Below, in pieces: positions 27,725-40,600 of a stretch of DNA of 64,000 nt; the first letter of the stretch is position 1; every line of letters begins with the position of its first letter. The notes under the pieces were generated by a model that was not told where the DNA came from, did not search any database, and was given only the letters and a program-made list of their open reading frames with translations. Position numbers and translations under genes: made by a program. The stretch is from Glandiceps talaboti (lineage: Eukaryota; Hemichordata; Enteropneusta; Spengelidae): positions 20,160,581 through 20,224,580 of the forward strand of contig NC_135568.1 in the NCBI RefSeq assembly GCF_964340395.1, in the 5' to 3' direction.

Positions 27725-27806
27725 GCTTCCAACCTCGAAACTAAACAAGACTGGGTTAAAAAACTCAGAGAAGTAATTCAAGAGAGACAAGTTCATATAC
27801 GTGCAG
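27725..27806 (+). CDS. trio: Trio/Kalirin-type RhoGEF, exon encoding the PH1 C-terminal helix
   Basis: 27 codons plus one base (phase 0 to 1). The acceptor is atatatatacag|gcttcc, with a (TA)n instead of a clean pyrimidine tract, and the donor is gtgcag|gtatgt. The translation is ASNLETKQDWVKKLREVIQE then RQVHIRA. This is the closing amphipathic helix of PH1; the W and LREVIQER residues match the family's conserved KxxWxxxIREVIQER signature. The frame joins the preceding VLK and continues into the exon at 27984. Confidence 0.95.
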
Positions 27807-27849
27807 GTATGTACATGTATGACCTTTGACCCTGTAGCTGATAAAAATT

Positions 27850-27852
27850 AAA

Positions 27853-27900
<48 letters not shown>

Positions 27901-27902
27901 CA
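27850..27902. repeat. (CAGA)n microsatellite
   Basis: About 11 tetranucleotide repeats of cagacagacag, with one aaac interruption at the start, sit in the short intron between two exons. Confidence 0.95.
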
Positions 27903-27983
27903 TACTGTACAGTGACATATTTTGTAATTGTCAGTTGAAGAGTGACTGTTAAATTTGAATATATTGTCTCTCTTGTATGACAG

Positions 27984-28053
27984 ATAGTATACCATCACCA
28001 AGGACTACATACGTGAAGAGCATTAGACTCACTGCCACACAAAAAGCTGTCAG
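27984..28053 (+). CDS. trio: Trio/Kalirin-type RhoGEF, linker exon after PH1
   Basis: A 70-bp exon, phase 1 to 2, with acceptor cttgtatgacag|atagta and donor gtcag|gtaaga. Joined to the previous exon it reads DSIPSPRTTYVKSIRLTATQ then KAVR. The family has a basic, poorly conserved linker after PH1, so similarity alone is weak. Identification relies on good splice sites, exact phase compatibility with both neighbours and an open frame. Confidence 0.8.
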
Positions 28054-28074
28054 GTAAGAATATATTCTTGCTTG

Positions 28075-28400
28075 CGCTCTTCTCTCTTATCCAATCAAGC
28101 TACCCCTTACTATGTATTGAATAGCCAGTTCTCTCTTATCCAATCAAGCTACCCCTTACTATGTATTGAATAGCCAATTCTCTCTTATCCAATCAAGCTA
28201 CCCCTTACTATGTATTGAATAGCCAGTTCTCTCTTATCCAATCAAGCTACCCCTTACTATGTATTGAATAGCCAATTCTCTCATATCCAATCAAGCTAGC
28301 CCTTACTATGTATTGAATAGACAATTCTCTCTTATCCAATCAAGCTAGCCCTTACTATGTATTGAATAGTCAATTCTCTCTTATCCAATCAAGTTACCCC
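28075..28400. repeat. 49-bp minisatellite, about 6.5 copies
   Basis: The unit ttctctcttatccaatcaag plus ctaccccttactatgtattg plus aatagccag is repeated from 22 bp downstream of the donor at 28053. It diverges in the later copies (gctagccc, aatagacaa, aagttacccc). Bases 28401-28548 after it are unassigned. Confidence 0.95.
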
Positions 28401-28548
28401 TTCCTCATATGTGTTAAAACTCGGTTATCACATATCACCCCAAAATACATTCACACAAGCTATTACCCTAAGACCCTAAGACCTAGGTATTGCCAAATGT
28501 TGGCTTACTGTGCTGATAACAATGTTACTCCTACACAGAACACTTTAA

Positions 28549-29680
28549 ATCTCTGAAAGTTGAACTCTAGAAGTAAATATCTGAGATTACTGACTCTGAA
28601 AGTTGAACTCTAGAAGTAAATATCTGAGATTACTGACTCTGAAAGTTGAACTCTAGAAGTAAATATCTGAGATTATTGACTCTGAAAGTTGAACTCTAGA
28701 AGTAAATATCTGAGATTATTGACTCTGAAAGTTGAACTCTAAAAGTAAATATCTGAGATTATTGACTCTGAAAGTTGAACTCTAGAAGTAAATATCTGAG
28801 ATTATTGACTCTGAAAGTTGAACTCTAAAAGTAAATATCTGAGATTATTGACTCTGAAAGTTGAACTCTAAAAGTAAATATCTGAGATTATTGACTCTGA
28901 AAGTTGAACTCTAGAAGTAAATATCTGAGATTATTGACTCTGAAAGTTGAACTCTAAAAGTAAATATCTGAGATTATTAGTCCCCTCCGGACAAAGTCCG
29001 GGACGGGGACTTATGGATTGGGTTCCGTCTGTCCGTGCGTCAGTCCGTCCGTCCGTCCGCAGCCGTTTCTTGGAAATGCCTGGACCGATTTTTTTCAAAC
29101 TTGGTACAGGGGCAACATACAATGGCATACATATGCACGTCAATTTGTTTCATGATACGATCCAATATGGCCGCCTAGCAGCCATTTGTTTGCAAATTTT
29201 CCCTGTCTAAAGCCATAACTCAGACATGCTTGAACAGATCTCATTCAAAGTTGGCATTAGGACAGTGTTCTATGACATACATGTGCATATTTATTGTTGT
29301 AATACGATCCAATATGGCCACCTGGCAGCCATTTTGTTTGTGAATTTTCCATGTCCAAAGCCTTAACTCAGACATGCTTGAACAGATCACATTCAAAGTT
29401 GGTATTAGGACAGTGTTCTATGACATGTGCATATCCGTTTTCATCGTGATACGATCCCCCGTACCCGACCAGTCCTTTATTATTGTAGGCATGTTCCATG
29501 TCCAACAAGCAGACACAACATATCTAAGTCTGTTTGATTTAGGTTCACAAGTGTTGTTGCGTGAACAGAGTAGTGATCATTCCTTAAAACCCAATCATAG
29601 CGGGGACTATGTCATTCTCAATGACTTGTTGACTCTGAAAGTTGAACTCTAGAAGTAAATAGCTGAGATTTTTGACTGAG
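28549..29680. repeat. 43-bp minisatellite, about 11 copies, split by element A
   Basis: The unit is ctctgaaagttgaactctag plus aagtaaatatctgagattat plus tga. About ten units lie at 28549-28977 and one more at 29631-29680. The split is the element A copy at 28978-29630, and the array resumes in perfect register across the insertion. Units contain aagtaaat, faintly like satellite 2, but there is no extended match. Confidence 0.95.
28978..29630 (+). mobile_element. Element A copy 3, full length, inserted in the 43-bp array
   Basis: The same architecture as copy 1: TAGTCCCC start, ggggacttatggattgggtt, (CGTC)n-like run, about two internal repeats, then cgtacccgaccagtccttta. The 3' section has aacccaatcatagcggggac and hairpin gtcattctcaatgac, ending ttgt(t). 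The left flank ends gagattat(t) and the right flank begins (t)gactctg. Together they restore the array unit gagattattgactctg, so the insertion went into TT with no duplication longer than TT. Confidence 0.8.
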
Positions 29681-30790
29681 TGGGATAATTAGGAAAACTA
29701 TCAAATTACTAAAACTTCTACAGGTGCCAACTTATAGAATACAGGATTCTATATCAAAATTATAAATGATAAAATGAGGATTGCAAAATTTTAAGAGAAA
29801 TGACAAATTATTGCCAAATATATCAGACAGGTTGAAAATCAGACTAAACAAAGTACAAATATGTTAAAAGGAAATTTGAGAATGATGAACTTTCATATTT
29901 AATTAAACCACAGAGAAAAAATGACATGGAGATACATTCTTGAAAGTGTCTTAATCTGATATTGTTATTGAAAGAAATAATAAATTTGATACTGTGTTAA
30001 AAACAGAAAACTTTGTAATTGATGTGAATAGCAGGAGTATTGGCTACCTTTGCGTCATAACTTTAGGTTCACTGAACTTTGTTTAGAGGTGATTCAAAAT
30101 GCTCACATTCACTATTGCCATTTTGCTAGACGACATGTTTGTGAAGCGTATTCTGGTTTTAAAACTTTAAAAAAGTGTCTGCAAACACCTTAAAATGACC
30201 TTTTTTCAGTCACTTCCCTTCAGATTTACTTCGAGAGTTTTAGGGTATTTCCGGTCCCACCTAGACCACGCGATTTTGTGACGTCATAAGGAGTGTGGCG
30301 TTAGCACTAAGGCTATGATGAGTGTAGTCACTAGGTGAATAAAACTCAACAGGTTTGTGAAAAAATACATTGCTGGTGGTTGTAATAGACATCAGTAAAC
30401 AAAAACTACAGTCTACATGTCTTATTAACCAACATTTACTGATATTTACTCACACTTTCTGACTAATTGTCAGTGTCTGTGGGTATAAATGCTAAAATAT
30501 TGTGTCCCCATATTATGGCAAAATAAATCAAAATGGCTAGACTGTGTTTCACATTCAATGACTTTTATTTATCTGTTTTTTTATTATTTGCCGACAAGAA
30601 GCATGACAATACCATTGACATGCATGACGCGTCGACGGCATATTCTAGCCTACTATACTCATACTCGCTGATGTTGCCTTTTGAATGGCGCATTTAGTAA
30701 CAAAGTAAACATATTTCATCTCAAATAAATATACTAGCTACTAGAATACCCATGGGAAACTTCAAGAATGCATATCAGGATATGCAGTGC
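29681..30790. other. Intron sequence, no gene recognised
   Basis: AT-rich and mostly unique-looking. The block 30080-30340 (including ttccggtcccacctagacca and a palindromic tgacgtca at about 30280) has a different composition and may be a decayed short transposon. I could not identify ends or relatives for it in this window. Confidence 0.5.
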
Positions 30791-31535
30791 CACAATATAT
30801 TTGAAAAATTTGTTGCGAAAAGACTTTCGAATCATGTGCATTCTAACAACCTTGCCAAAACGATGCAGTCCACCTACAAGAAAGCACACAGTACAGAGAC
30901 CGCACTTATACAAGTTCAAAATGACATACTTATGGCTTTAGATCAACATCAAATGGTTATGCTTGTACTCCTAGATCTTTCTGCGGCATTCGATACGATA
31001 GACCATAATGTACTCCTCTCTCGCCTGTCCTATTCAATGGTATAAATGGTACAGCATTATCCTGGTTTAAATCATATCTCACAAACAGACAGCAAACAGT
31101 CCACATAAATGGGTCACCATCCAAACCGAAAGTACTACAATACGGCGTTCCTCAAGGCTCTGTTCTTGGACCTCTTTTGTTTACCATATACACATCACCA
31201 CTCAGGGACATCAGTCGACAACGTGGCATAAAATTCCATCTGTATGCTGATGATAGTCAGTTATACATGAGTTTTGAATTTAACAACATGGACCGAAGTA
31301 TCTCCGACATGGAAAACCTCACAGCAGAGATACACCATTGGATGATCACAAACCTACTTTAATAAGCGGAATTCTGACAAAACGGAATTGTTATTCTTCA
31401 GTTCTCGTCAAAATCTATCTAAATTGTCATCACTGAAACCATCGATGGAGATATGCGACTCTACCATAACTCCGACTACATCAGCCAGAATCCTCGGTAT
31501 TCAACTTGATAGCTGGGTTAATATGGACAATCAAG
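30791..31535 (+). pseudogene. CR1/L2-like non-LTR retrotransposon, reverse-transcriptase fragment
   Basis: Recognisable RT motifs occur in order on the + strand: HSTETALIQVQNDIL, VLLDLSAAFDTIDHNVLL (first catalytic Asp), QYGVPQGSVLGPLLF, and FHLYADDSQLYM (YADD catalytic motif). Further on come RILGIQLDSWVN-like residues. The frame shifts at about 31040 and is broken again at about 31362 (stop) and beyond 31535. No endonuclease domain is present, so the copy is 5'-truncated. Such elements mobilise by target-primed reverse transcription; this one is dead. It lies inside the trio intron 28054-34300 in the same orientation as the gene. Confidence 0.85.
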
Positions 31536-32240
31536 TAAATGCTTCTCTTGTTCCCCATTTATATTAAAACGCACATATTTACCAAATTCAGTCAATGCAG
31601 AAACCTGGACTGTTACCAGAACAGACTGGAACTGACCTGTCAACACACTGCTTACGCTGCATTCTACAGGAAACTCTTCGTATTCAGAAGGCAGAATGAA
31701 ACGATCAGCAGAACTAAGAACACCTCAACAAAAGTCTTCATATAATCTCATTAGTGTAACATCAGGTGAAACGTCTACGATTCCAAATGGCTGGAGGATC
31801 TTTGCTCCAAAAGTTAGCTGAATTGATATCAACATTTCGATTGCTTGTGCTCACGGTGTACTCAAACTTCAGACATTTTCGAAACATGTGAGCGGTTTAC
31901 CTCCAAGCACAGTGAACACACTATTTCCCGTGATTCCCATCAACCACGCTCATCTTACATATTACGTACACATATCGTACTGGGGGTTATGGGTATGCAA
32001 CAGTACTAGAAGAAAAGGGTACCTGTTACCAAAATAGAAGTGTGCATCACACGAGCTCCATTTTTCCGCTGGCCTTACATACATTGTTGATCGACGGGAA
32101 TTGTAAATAAGGAACGGGAAAGCAAAAATTATAAAAAAAAAAAAAGGATCGAAACAGGGTATTCAGGGCACGCGCACGCTGACCAGAACCAGATATATAT
32201 ATTTTTTTTGGCCTAAACCAGCCCGCTGCCTTCGTTGTAG
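31536..32240. other. Degenerate sequence between two parts of the CR1-like element
   Basis: It lies between the RT core and the element's C-terminal end. There are no continuous frames over about 70 codons and no family is recognised. It contains an A13 run (about 32131) and a T-rich stretch (32198). It is probably diverged RT and thumb sequence plus another insertion. Confidence 0.4.
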
Positions 32241-32500
32241 TAATCAACAACAACTAGTAGTACCAAGAGTTGCATCAAAATCATTTGGAAATCGCACTTT
32301 CTACTACTCTGCACTGAAGCTTTGGAACAATCTCCCATGTCACATTAGACAATGCACATCAATTGACACTTTCAAATGCAAGTTGAAAACTCACCTTTTT
32401 CACCCAGATTTACAGTGTGTAATCTAAACTGAATTACTCTTATGAATCATTTGTTGAGATTTAGTCAAAACCTCTTTAAATCATTTTAAATCATTGTAAT
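32241..32500 (+). pseudogene. C-terminal end and 3' tail of the CR1-like element
   Basis: It encodes LVVPRVASKSFGNRTFYYSA then LKLWNNLPCHIRQCTSIDTF and KCKLKTHLF, followed by a stop. This is the typical C-terminus of CR1/L2-type retrotransposon ORF2 (LWN-LP--IR ... FK--LK--LF). The tail contains aatcattttaaatcattgta repeats, as in CR1-like 3' ends. It belongs with the RT fragment at 30791. Confidence 0.8.
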
Positions 32501-32518
32501 TGTTATTTCCCATTTTTT

Positions 32519-32595
32519 AGCACAACTGAACTGAGGTTCAGTAGTGCTATAGGGATCGCCCGGCGTCTGTCTGTCTGTCTGTGTGTGTGTGTGTC

Positions 32596-32689
<94 letters not shown>

Positions 32690-34070
32690 CAACTTAAAGT
32701 CAAAAACCGCTGAACCGATTGCCACGATATTTGGTGGGTCCATTACCTTGGGTGTCTAGTTGGGAAATTGTTCGAATCAAAATGATCGCATCACAGGTGT
32801 GTGATTTGGGTCAAAAAATGTGATTTTTGGTCAAGAAACTTAAACTCAGAAACTACTGGGCAGATTGGTGCGAAATTTGGTGGGAACATTCTTAAGGGGG
32901 TGTAAAGTAAGATTTGTTCATGACGGGATGATTCCATCAGTGATATGCAAATTAGGGCTAAAAAATGTGTCTTTTTGGTTAAAAATCTATAATTCCAAAA
33001 CTGCTGAGCAGATTGGGCTGAAATTTAATGGGAATGTATCTAGGGATGTATGGACAAAGAAATATTAAGCATACCATGATTCCATGAGTGATATGCAAAT
33101 TAGGTGTAAAAATGTTCATTTTTGGTCAAAAACTTATATCTCAAAAAGTACACCGAGTCTGAAACTTGGTGAGATGTTTCTGAGTGTTATTCTTCAAAAC
33201 ATTTTGACAAAATTGGCCCTAGCGACCATGACCACGCCCTTAGCAACAACCAAATGGCAGTATATTTTGGTCAAATAACAACATCATCTGGTAGGCAAGT
33301 GAGTAAACATTCAAAAAATGTATGCAAATATCCCTAGCAACCATGACCACGCCCATAGCAACAGCCAAACCATTGTGTATTTCACAAAGACAACAATAGG
33401 GATTAGTAGACAATTGAATAAACATTCAAAAAATGTATGTAAATTTGCCTAGCAACAAGACTACGCCCATAGCAACAGCCAAATGATCACATATATTGCA
33501 AAGATAACAGGAATAGAAAGACAATTGAATAAACATTCAAAAAATGTATGTAAATTTGCCTAGCAACAAGACCACACCCATAGCAACAGCCAAATAATCA
33601 CATATATTGCAAAGATAACAGGAATAGAAAGACAATTGAATAAACATTCAAAAATGTATGCAAATATTCCTAGCAACAAGACCATGCCCATAGCAACAGC
33701 CAAATAATCACATATATTCCAAAGATAACAAGAGGATTTATAGACAAGTGAATAAATATTGAAAAATGTATGCAAATATGCCTAGCAACAAGACCACACC
33801 CATAGCAGCAGCCAAATAATCTCATATATTGCAAAGATAATATCAGGAATTCATACACATGTGAACAAAAACATACAAAAATGTATGCAAATATATCTAA
33901 CAACATGACCACACCCATAGCAACAGCCAAATGATCACGTATATTGCAAAGATAGCAACATGGTTGGATAGGCAACTGGATAGTCATTCAGCAAATGAAC
34001 ACCTATTGTTAGCATGGACTAGCATATGGATAAACATTTTTAAACACTGCACAGTTGTGCTACGACGCCA
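32519..34070 (+). mobile_element. Element B, long copy with internal ~112-bp repeats
   Basis: It starts near gcacaactgaactgaggttc, followed by gggatcgcccggcgtctg, a (CTGT)n/(TG)n run to 32687 and aaacaacttaaagtcaaaaa. Three loosely repeated paragraphs follow, each containing atatgcaaattaggg, aaaaatgtg and tttttggtcaaaaac. From about 33217 seven tandem units of about 112 bp follow, each with cctagcaac.. accacgcccatagcaacagc and caaataatcacatatattgc. The end resembles 9950-10031. No transposase is seen and the superfamily is unknown. Partial copies lie at 8731, 9848, 48500 and 51706. Confidence 0.75.
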
Positions 34071-34300
34071 TTGGTGGTATTTTAGTCTACAAGTCACTGT
34101 TCAACTCATTAGATATTTTCAGTGGAAAGTGTTTGTCACTGTAGGCGTTCACATTTCATTAAAGATTATAAACAGTTTTGGACCGACTAGAGTATTTGCT
34201 TCCCATGGGTGACCAGAAATAAACCTGATATTGTAAATAAACCAGCCTTCTATGTAATCAGAGCGCTTTTAACATGTACAATTTATGTGTTCATTGGTAG

Positions 34301-34475
34301 GGACACAAGTTCTGAGGAGAACCTAACTGAGGGTGAGTTGCTACCACCACCATCACCACAGTCATTAGAATTTGGTCAACATCTACATCAAATACAGCAA
34401 TTGGATCAACAAGAAGCAGGCTCCATTACGTCAGTGTCTACAATTGCGACAAATACAACATTTGACAGTGATAGG
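34301..34475 (+). CDS. trio: Trio/Kalirin-type RhoGEF, linker exon between PH1 and SH3
   Basis: 175 bp, phase 2 to 0, with acceptor ttcattggtag|ggacac and donor gatagg|gtaagt. The frame (codon split AG|G) reads DTSSEENLTEGELLPPPSPQ, then glutamine-rich residues, GSITSVSTIATNTTFDSDR. The end resembles the family's DTISIASRTSQNT-DSDK motif immediately before the SH3 domain, and the PPPSP stretch is a typical disordered linker. It joins in phase to the SH3 exon at 46743. A 12.3-kb intron with two satellites follows. Confidence 0.9.
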
Positions 34476-34658
34476 GTAAGTAATTCAATAGAATTGTTGT
34501 CTGTGTGGTGTATGTGTGATAGGTATACATCCAAGTCAGTTGTTTGCAGTAGTGTGACTTTATAAATACTGAAAGGAATCTTACTGTTGTGGTAAAAACT
34601 AAAAAATGTTACTGAGTTTTATTATCAAAATGAGTAGCATGTTAACAGAAAGAACTGA
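34476..34658. other. Short intron spacer
   Basis: Non-repetitive sequence between the donor at 34475 and satellite 3. It contains a single caatagaatt that resembles part of the satellite 3 monomer, too short to argue descent. Confidence 0.5.
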
Positions 34659-37600
34659 TTTGAAAACTGAAATAAAAATAGAATTAGGAATAGTATTATC
34701 TAATAGATTCAAAACTGAAATAACAATAGAATTAGGAATAGTATTATCTAATAGATTCAAAACTGAAATAACAATAGAATTAGGAATAGTATTATCTAAT
34801 GGATTCAAAACTGAAATAACAATTGAATTAGGAATAGTATTATCTAATAGATTCAAAACTGAAATAACTATAGAATTAGGAATAGTATTATCTAATAGAT
34901 TCAAAACTGAAATAACAATAGAATTAGGAATAGTATTATCTAATAGATTCAAAACTGAAATAACAATAGAATTAGGAATAGTATTATCTAATGGATTTAA
35001 AACTGAAATAACAATAGAATTAGGAATAGTATTATCTAATGGATTTAAAACTGAAATAACAATAGAATTAGGAATAGTATTATCTAATAGATTCAAAACT
35101 GAAATAACAATAGAATTAGGAATAGTATTATCTAATGGATTCAAAACTGAAATAACAATAGAATTAGGAATAGTATTATCTAATGGATTTAAAACTGAAA
35201 TAACAATAGAATTAGGAATAGTATTATCTAATGGATTCAAAACTGAAATAACAATAGAATTAGGAATAGTATTATCTAATGGATTCAAAATTGAAATAAC
35301 AATAGAATTAGGAAAAGTATTATCTAATAGATTCAAAACTGAAATAACAATAGAATTAGAAATAGTATTATCTAATGGATTCAAAACTGAAATAACAATA
35401 GAATTAGGAATAGTATTATCTAATGGATTCAAAACTGAAATAACAATAGAATTAGGAATAGTATTATCTAATGGATTCAAAACTGAAATAACAATAGAAT
35501 TAGGAATAGTATTATCTAATAGATTCAAAACTGAAATAACTATAGAATTAGGAATAGTATTATCTAATGGATTTAAAACTGAAATAACAATAGAATTAGG
35601 AATAGTATTATCTAATAGATTCAAAACTGAAATAACTATAGAATTAGGAATAGTATTATCTAATGGATTTAAAACTGAAATAACAATAGAATTAGGAATA
35701 GTATTATCTAATGGATTCAAAACTGAAATAACAATAGAATTAGGAATAGTATTATCTAATGGATTCAAAATTAAAATAACAATAGAATTAGGAATAGTAT
35801 TATCTAATAGATTCAAAACTGAAATAACAATAGAATTAGGAATAGTATTATCTAATGGATTTAAAACTGAAATAACAATAGAATTAGGAATAGTATTATC
35901 TAATAGATTCAAAACTGAAATAACAATAGAATTAGGAATAGTATTATCTAATGGATTCAAAACTGAAATAACAATAGAATTAGGAATAGTATTATCTAAT
36001 GGATTTAAAACTGAAATAACAATAGAATTAGGAATAGTATTATCTAATGGATTCAAAACTGAAATAACAATAGAATTAGGAATAGTATTATCTAATGGAT
36101 TCAAAATTGAAATAACAATAGAATTAGGAAAAGTATTATCTAATAGATTCAAAACTGAAATAACAGAATTAGAAATAGTATTATCTAATGGATTCAAAAC
36201 TGAAATAACAATAGAATTAGGAATAGTATTATCTAATGGATTCAAAACTGAAATAACAATAGAATTAGGAATAGTATTATCTAATGGATTCAAAACTGAA
36301 ATAACAATAGAATTAGGAATAGTATTATCTAATAGATTCAAAACTGAAATAACTATAGAATTAGGAATAGTATTATCTAATGGATTTAAAACTGAAATAA
36401 CAATAGAATTAGGAATAGTATTATCTAATAGATTCAAAACTGAAATAACTATAGAATTAGGAATAGTATTATCTAATGGATTTAAAACTGAAATAACAAT
36501 AGAATTAGGAATAGTATTATCTAATAGATTCAAAACTGAAATAACAATAGAATTAGGAATAGTATTATCTAATGGATTCAAAATTAAAATAACAATAGAA
36601 TTAGGAATAGTATTATCTAATAGATTCAAAACTGAAATAACAATAGAATTAGGAATAGTATTATCTAATGGATTTAAAAATGAAATAACAATAGAATTAG
36701 GAATAGTATTATCTAATGGATTCAAAATTGAAATAACTATAGAATTAGGAATAGTATTATCTAATAGATTCAAAACTGAAATAACTATAGAATTAGGAAT
36801 AGTATTATCTAATAGATTCAAAACTGAAATAACAATAGAATTAGGAATAGTATTATCTAATGGATTTAAAACTGAAATAACAATAGAATTAGGAATAGTA
36901 TTATCTAATAGATTCAAAACTGAAATAACTATAGAATTAGGAATAGTATTATCTAATGGATTTAAAACTGAAATAACAATAGAATTAGGAATAGTATTAT
37001 CTAATGGATTCAAAACTGAAATAACAATAGAATTAGGAATAGTATTATCTAATGGATTCAAAATTAAAATAACAATAGAATTAGGAATAGTATTATCTAA
37101 TAGATTCAAAACTGAAATAACAATAGAATTAGGAATAGTATTATCTAATGGATTTAAAACTGAAATAACAATAGAATTAGGAATAGTATTATCTAATAGA
37201 TTCAAAACTGAAATAACAATAGAATTAGGAATAGTATTATCTAATGGATTCAAAACTGAAATAACAATAGAATTAGGAATAGTATTATCTAATGGATTTA
37301 AAACTGAAATAACAATAGAATTAGGAATAGTATTATCTAATGGATTCAAAACTGAAATAACAATAGAATTAGGAATAGTATTATCTAATGGATTCAAAAT
37401 TGAAATAACAATAGAATTAGGAAAAGTATTATCTAATAGATTCAAAACTGAAATAACAGAATTAGAAATAGTATTATCTAATGGATTCAAAACTGAAATA
37501 ACAATAGAATTAGGAATAGTATTATCTAATGGATTCAAAACTGAAATAACAATAGAATTAGGAATAGTATTATCTAATGGATTCAAAACTGAAATAACAA

Positions 37601-40600
37601 TAGAATTAGGAATAGTATTATCTAATAGATTCAAAACTGAAATAACTATAGAATTAGGAATAGTATTATCTAATGGATTTAAAACTGAAATAACAATAGA
37701 ATTAGGAATAGTATTATCTAATAGATTCAAAACTGAAATAACTATAGAATTAGGAATAGTATTATCTAATGGATTTAAAACTGAAATAACAATAGAATTA
37801 GGAATAGTATTATCTAATAGATTCAAAACTGAAATAACAATAGAATTAGGAATAGTATTATCTAATGGATTCAAAATTAAAATAACAATAGAATTAGGAA
37901 TAGTATTATCTAATAGATTCAAAACTGAAATAACAATAGAATTAGGAATAGTATTATCTAATGGATTTAAAAATGAAATAACAATAGAATTAGGAATAGT
38001 ATTATCTAATGGATTCAAAATTGAAATAACTATAGAATTAGGAATAGTATTATCTAATAGATTCAAAACTGAAATAACTATAGAATTAGGAATAGTATTA
38101 TCTAATAGATTCAAAACTGAAATAACAATAGAATTAGGAATAGTATTATCTAATGGATTTAAAACTGAAATAACAATAGAATTAGGAATAGTATTATCTA
38201 ATGGATTCAAAACTGAAATAACAATAGAATTAGGAATAGTATTATCTAATGGATTCAAAACTGAAATAACAATAGAATTAGGAATAGTATTATCTAATGG
38301 ATTTAAAAATGAAATAACAATAGAATTAGGAATAGTATTATCTAATGGATTCAAAACTGAAATAACAATAGAATTAGGAATAGTATTATCTAATAGATTC
38401 AAAACTGAAATAACAATAGAATTAGGAATAGTATTATCTAATGGATTTAAAACTGAAATAACAATAGAATTAGGAATAGTATTATCTAATGGATTCAAAA
38501 CTGAAATAACAATAGAATTAGGAATAGTATTATCTAATGGATTTAAAACTGAAATAACAATAGAATTAGGAATAGTATTATCTAATGGATTTAAAACTGA
38601 AATAACAATAGAATTAGGAATAGTATTATCTAATGGATTCAAAACTGAAATAACTATAGAATTAGGAATAGTATTATCTAATGGATTCAAAACTGAAATA
38701 ATAGAATTAGGAATAGTATTATCTAATGGATTCAAAATTGAAATAACAATAGAATTAGGAATAGTATTATCTAATGGATTCAAAACTGAAATAACAATAG
38801 AATTAGGAATAGTATTATCTAATGGATTTAAAACTGAAATAACAATAGAATTAGGAATAGTATTATCTAATGGATTTAAAACTGAAATAACAATAGAATT
38901 AGGAATAGTATTATCTAATGGATTCAAAATTAAAATAACAATAGAATTAGGAATAGTATTATCTAATGGATTTAAAACTGAAATAACAATAGAATTAGGA
39001 ATAGTATTATCTAATGGATTCAAAACTGAAATAACAATAGAATTAGGAATAGTATTATCTAATAGATTCAAAACTGAAATAACAATAGAATTAGGAATAG
39101 TATTATCTAATAGATTCAAAACTGAAATAACTATAGAATTAGGAATAGTATTATCTAATGGATTCAAAACTGAAATAACAATAGAATTAGGAATAGTATT
39201 ATCTAATGGATTCAAAACTGAAATAACAATAGAATTAGGAATAGTATTATCTAATAGATTTAAAACTGAAATAACAATAGAATTAGGAATAGTATTATCT
39301 AATGGATTCAAAACTGAAATAACAATAGAATTAGGAATAGTATTATCTAATAGATTCAAAACTGAAATAACAATAGAATTAGGAATAGTATTATCTAATG
39401 GATTCAAAACTGAAATAACAATAGAATTAGGAATAGTATTATCTAATGGATTCAAAATTGAAATAACTATAGAATTAGGAATAGTATTATCTAATAGATT
39501 CAAAACTGAAATAACAATAGAATTAGGAATAGTATTATCTAATAGATTCAAAACTGAAATAACAATAGAATTAGGAATAGTATTATCTAATAGATTTAAA
39601 ACTGAAATAACAATAGAATTAGGAATAGTATTATCTAATGGATTCAAAACTGAAATAACAATAGAATTAGGAATAGTATTATCTAATAGATTCAAAACTG
39701 AAATAACTATAGAATTAGGAATAGTATTATCTAATGGATTCAAAACTGAAATAATAGAATTAGGAATAGTATTATCTAATGGATTCAAAATTGAAATAAC
39801 AATAGAATTAGGAATAGTATTATCTAATGGATTCAAAACTGAAATAACAATAGAATTAGGAATAGTATTATCTAATGGATTTAAAACTGAAATAACAATA
39901 GAATTAGGAATAGTATTATCTAATGGATTCAAAACTGAAATAACAATAGAATTAGGAATAGTATTATCTAATGGATTCAAAACTGAAATAACAATAGAAT
40001 TAGGAATAGTATTATCTAATGGATTCAAAATTGAAATAACTATAGAATTAGGAATAGTATTATCTAATAGATTCAAAACTGAAATAACAATAGAATTAGG
40101 AATAGTATTATCTAATAGATTCAAAACTGAAATAACAATAGAATTAGGAATAGTATTATCTAATGGATTTAAAACTGAAATAACAATAGAATTAGGAATA
40201 GTATTATCTAATGGATTCAAAACTGAAATAACAATAGAATTAGGAATAGTATTATCTAATGGATTCAAAACTGAAATAACAATAGAATTAGGAATAGTAT
40301 TATCTAATGGATTCAAAACTGAAATAACAATAGAATTAGGAATAGTATTATCTAATGGATTCAAAACTGAAATAACAATAGAATTAGGAATAGTATTATC
40401 TAATGGATTCAAAACTGAAATAACAATAGAATTAGGAATAGTATTATCTAATGGATTCAAAACTGAAATAACAATAGAATTAGGAATAGTATTATCTAAT
40501 AGATTCAAAACTGAAATAACAATAGAATTAGGAATAGTATTATCTAATGGATTCAAAACTGAAATAACAATAGAATTAGGAATAGTATTATCTAATGGAT

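Noticed and set aside
30270-30295. Perfect CRE-like palindrome tgacgtca
   Set aside because: A single 8-mer without a promoter context; expected by chance in 64 kb at an appreciable rate.
34209-34565. 118-codon frame starting at 34209
   Set aside because: Only the part 34301-34475 is bounded by splice sites and fits the trio frame; the remainder is flanking intron.
34476-34700. Origin of satellite 3 from the donor of exon 34301-34475, by analogy with satellite 2
   Set aside because: Only a 10-base match (caatagaatt) was found near the donor; no stepwise copies connect it to the array.
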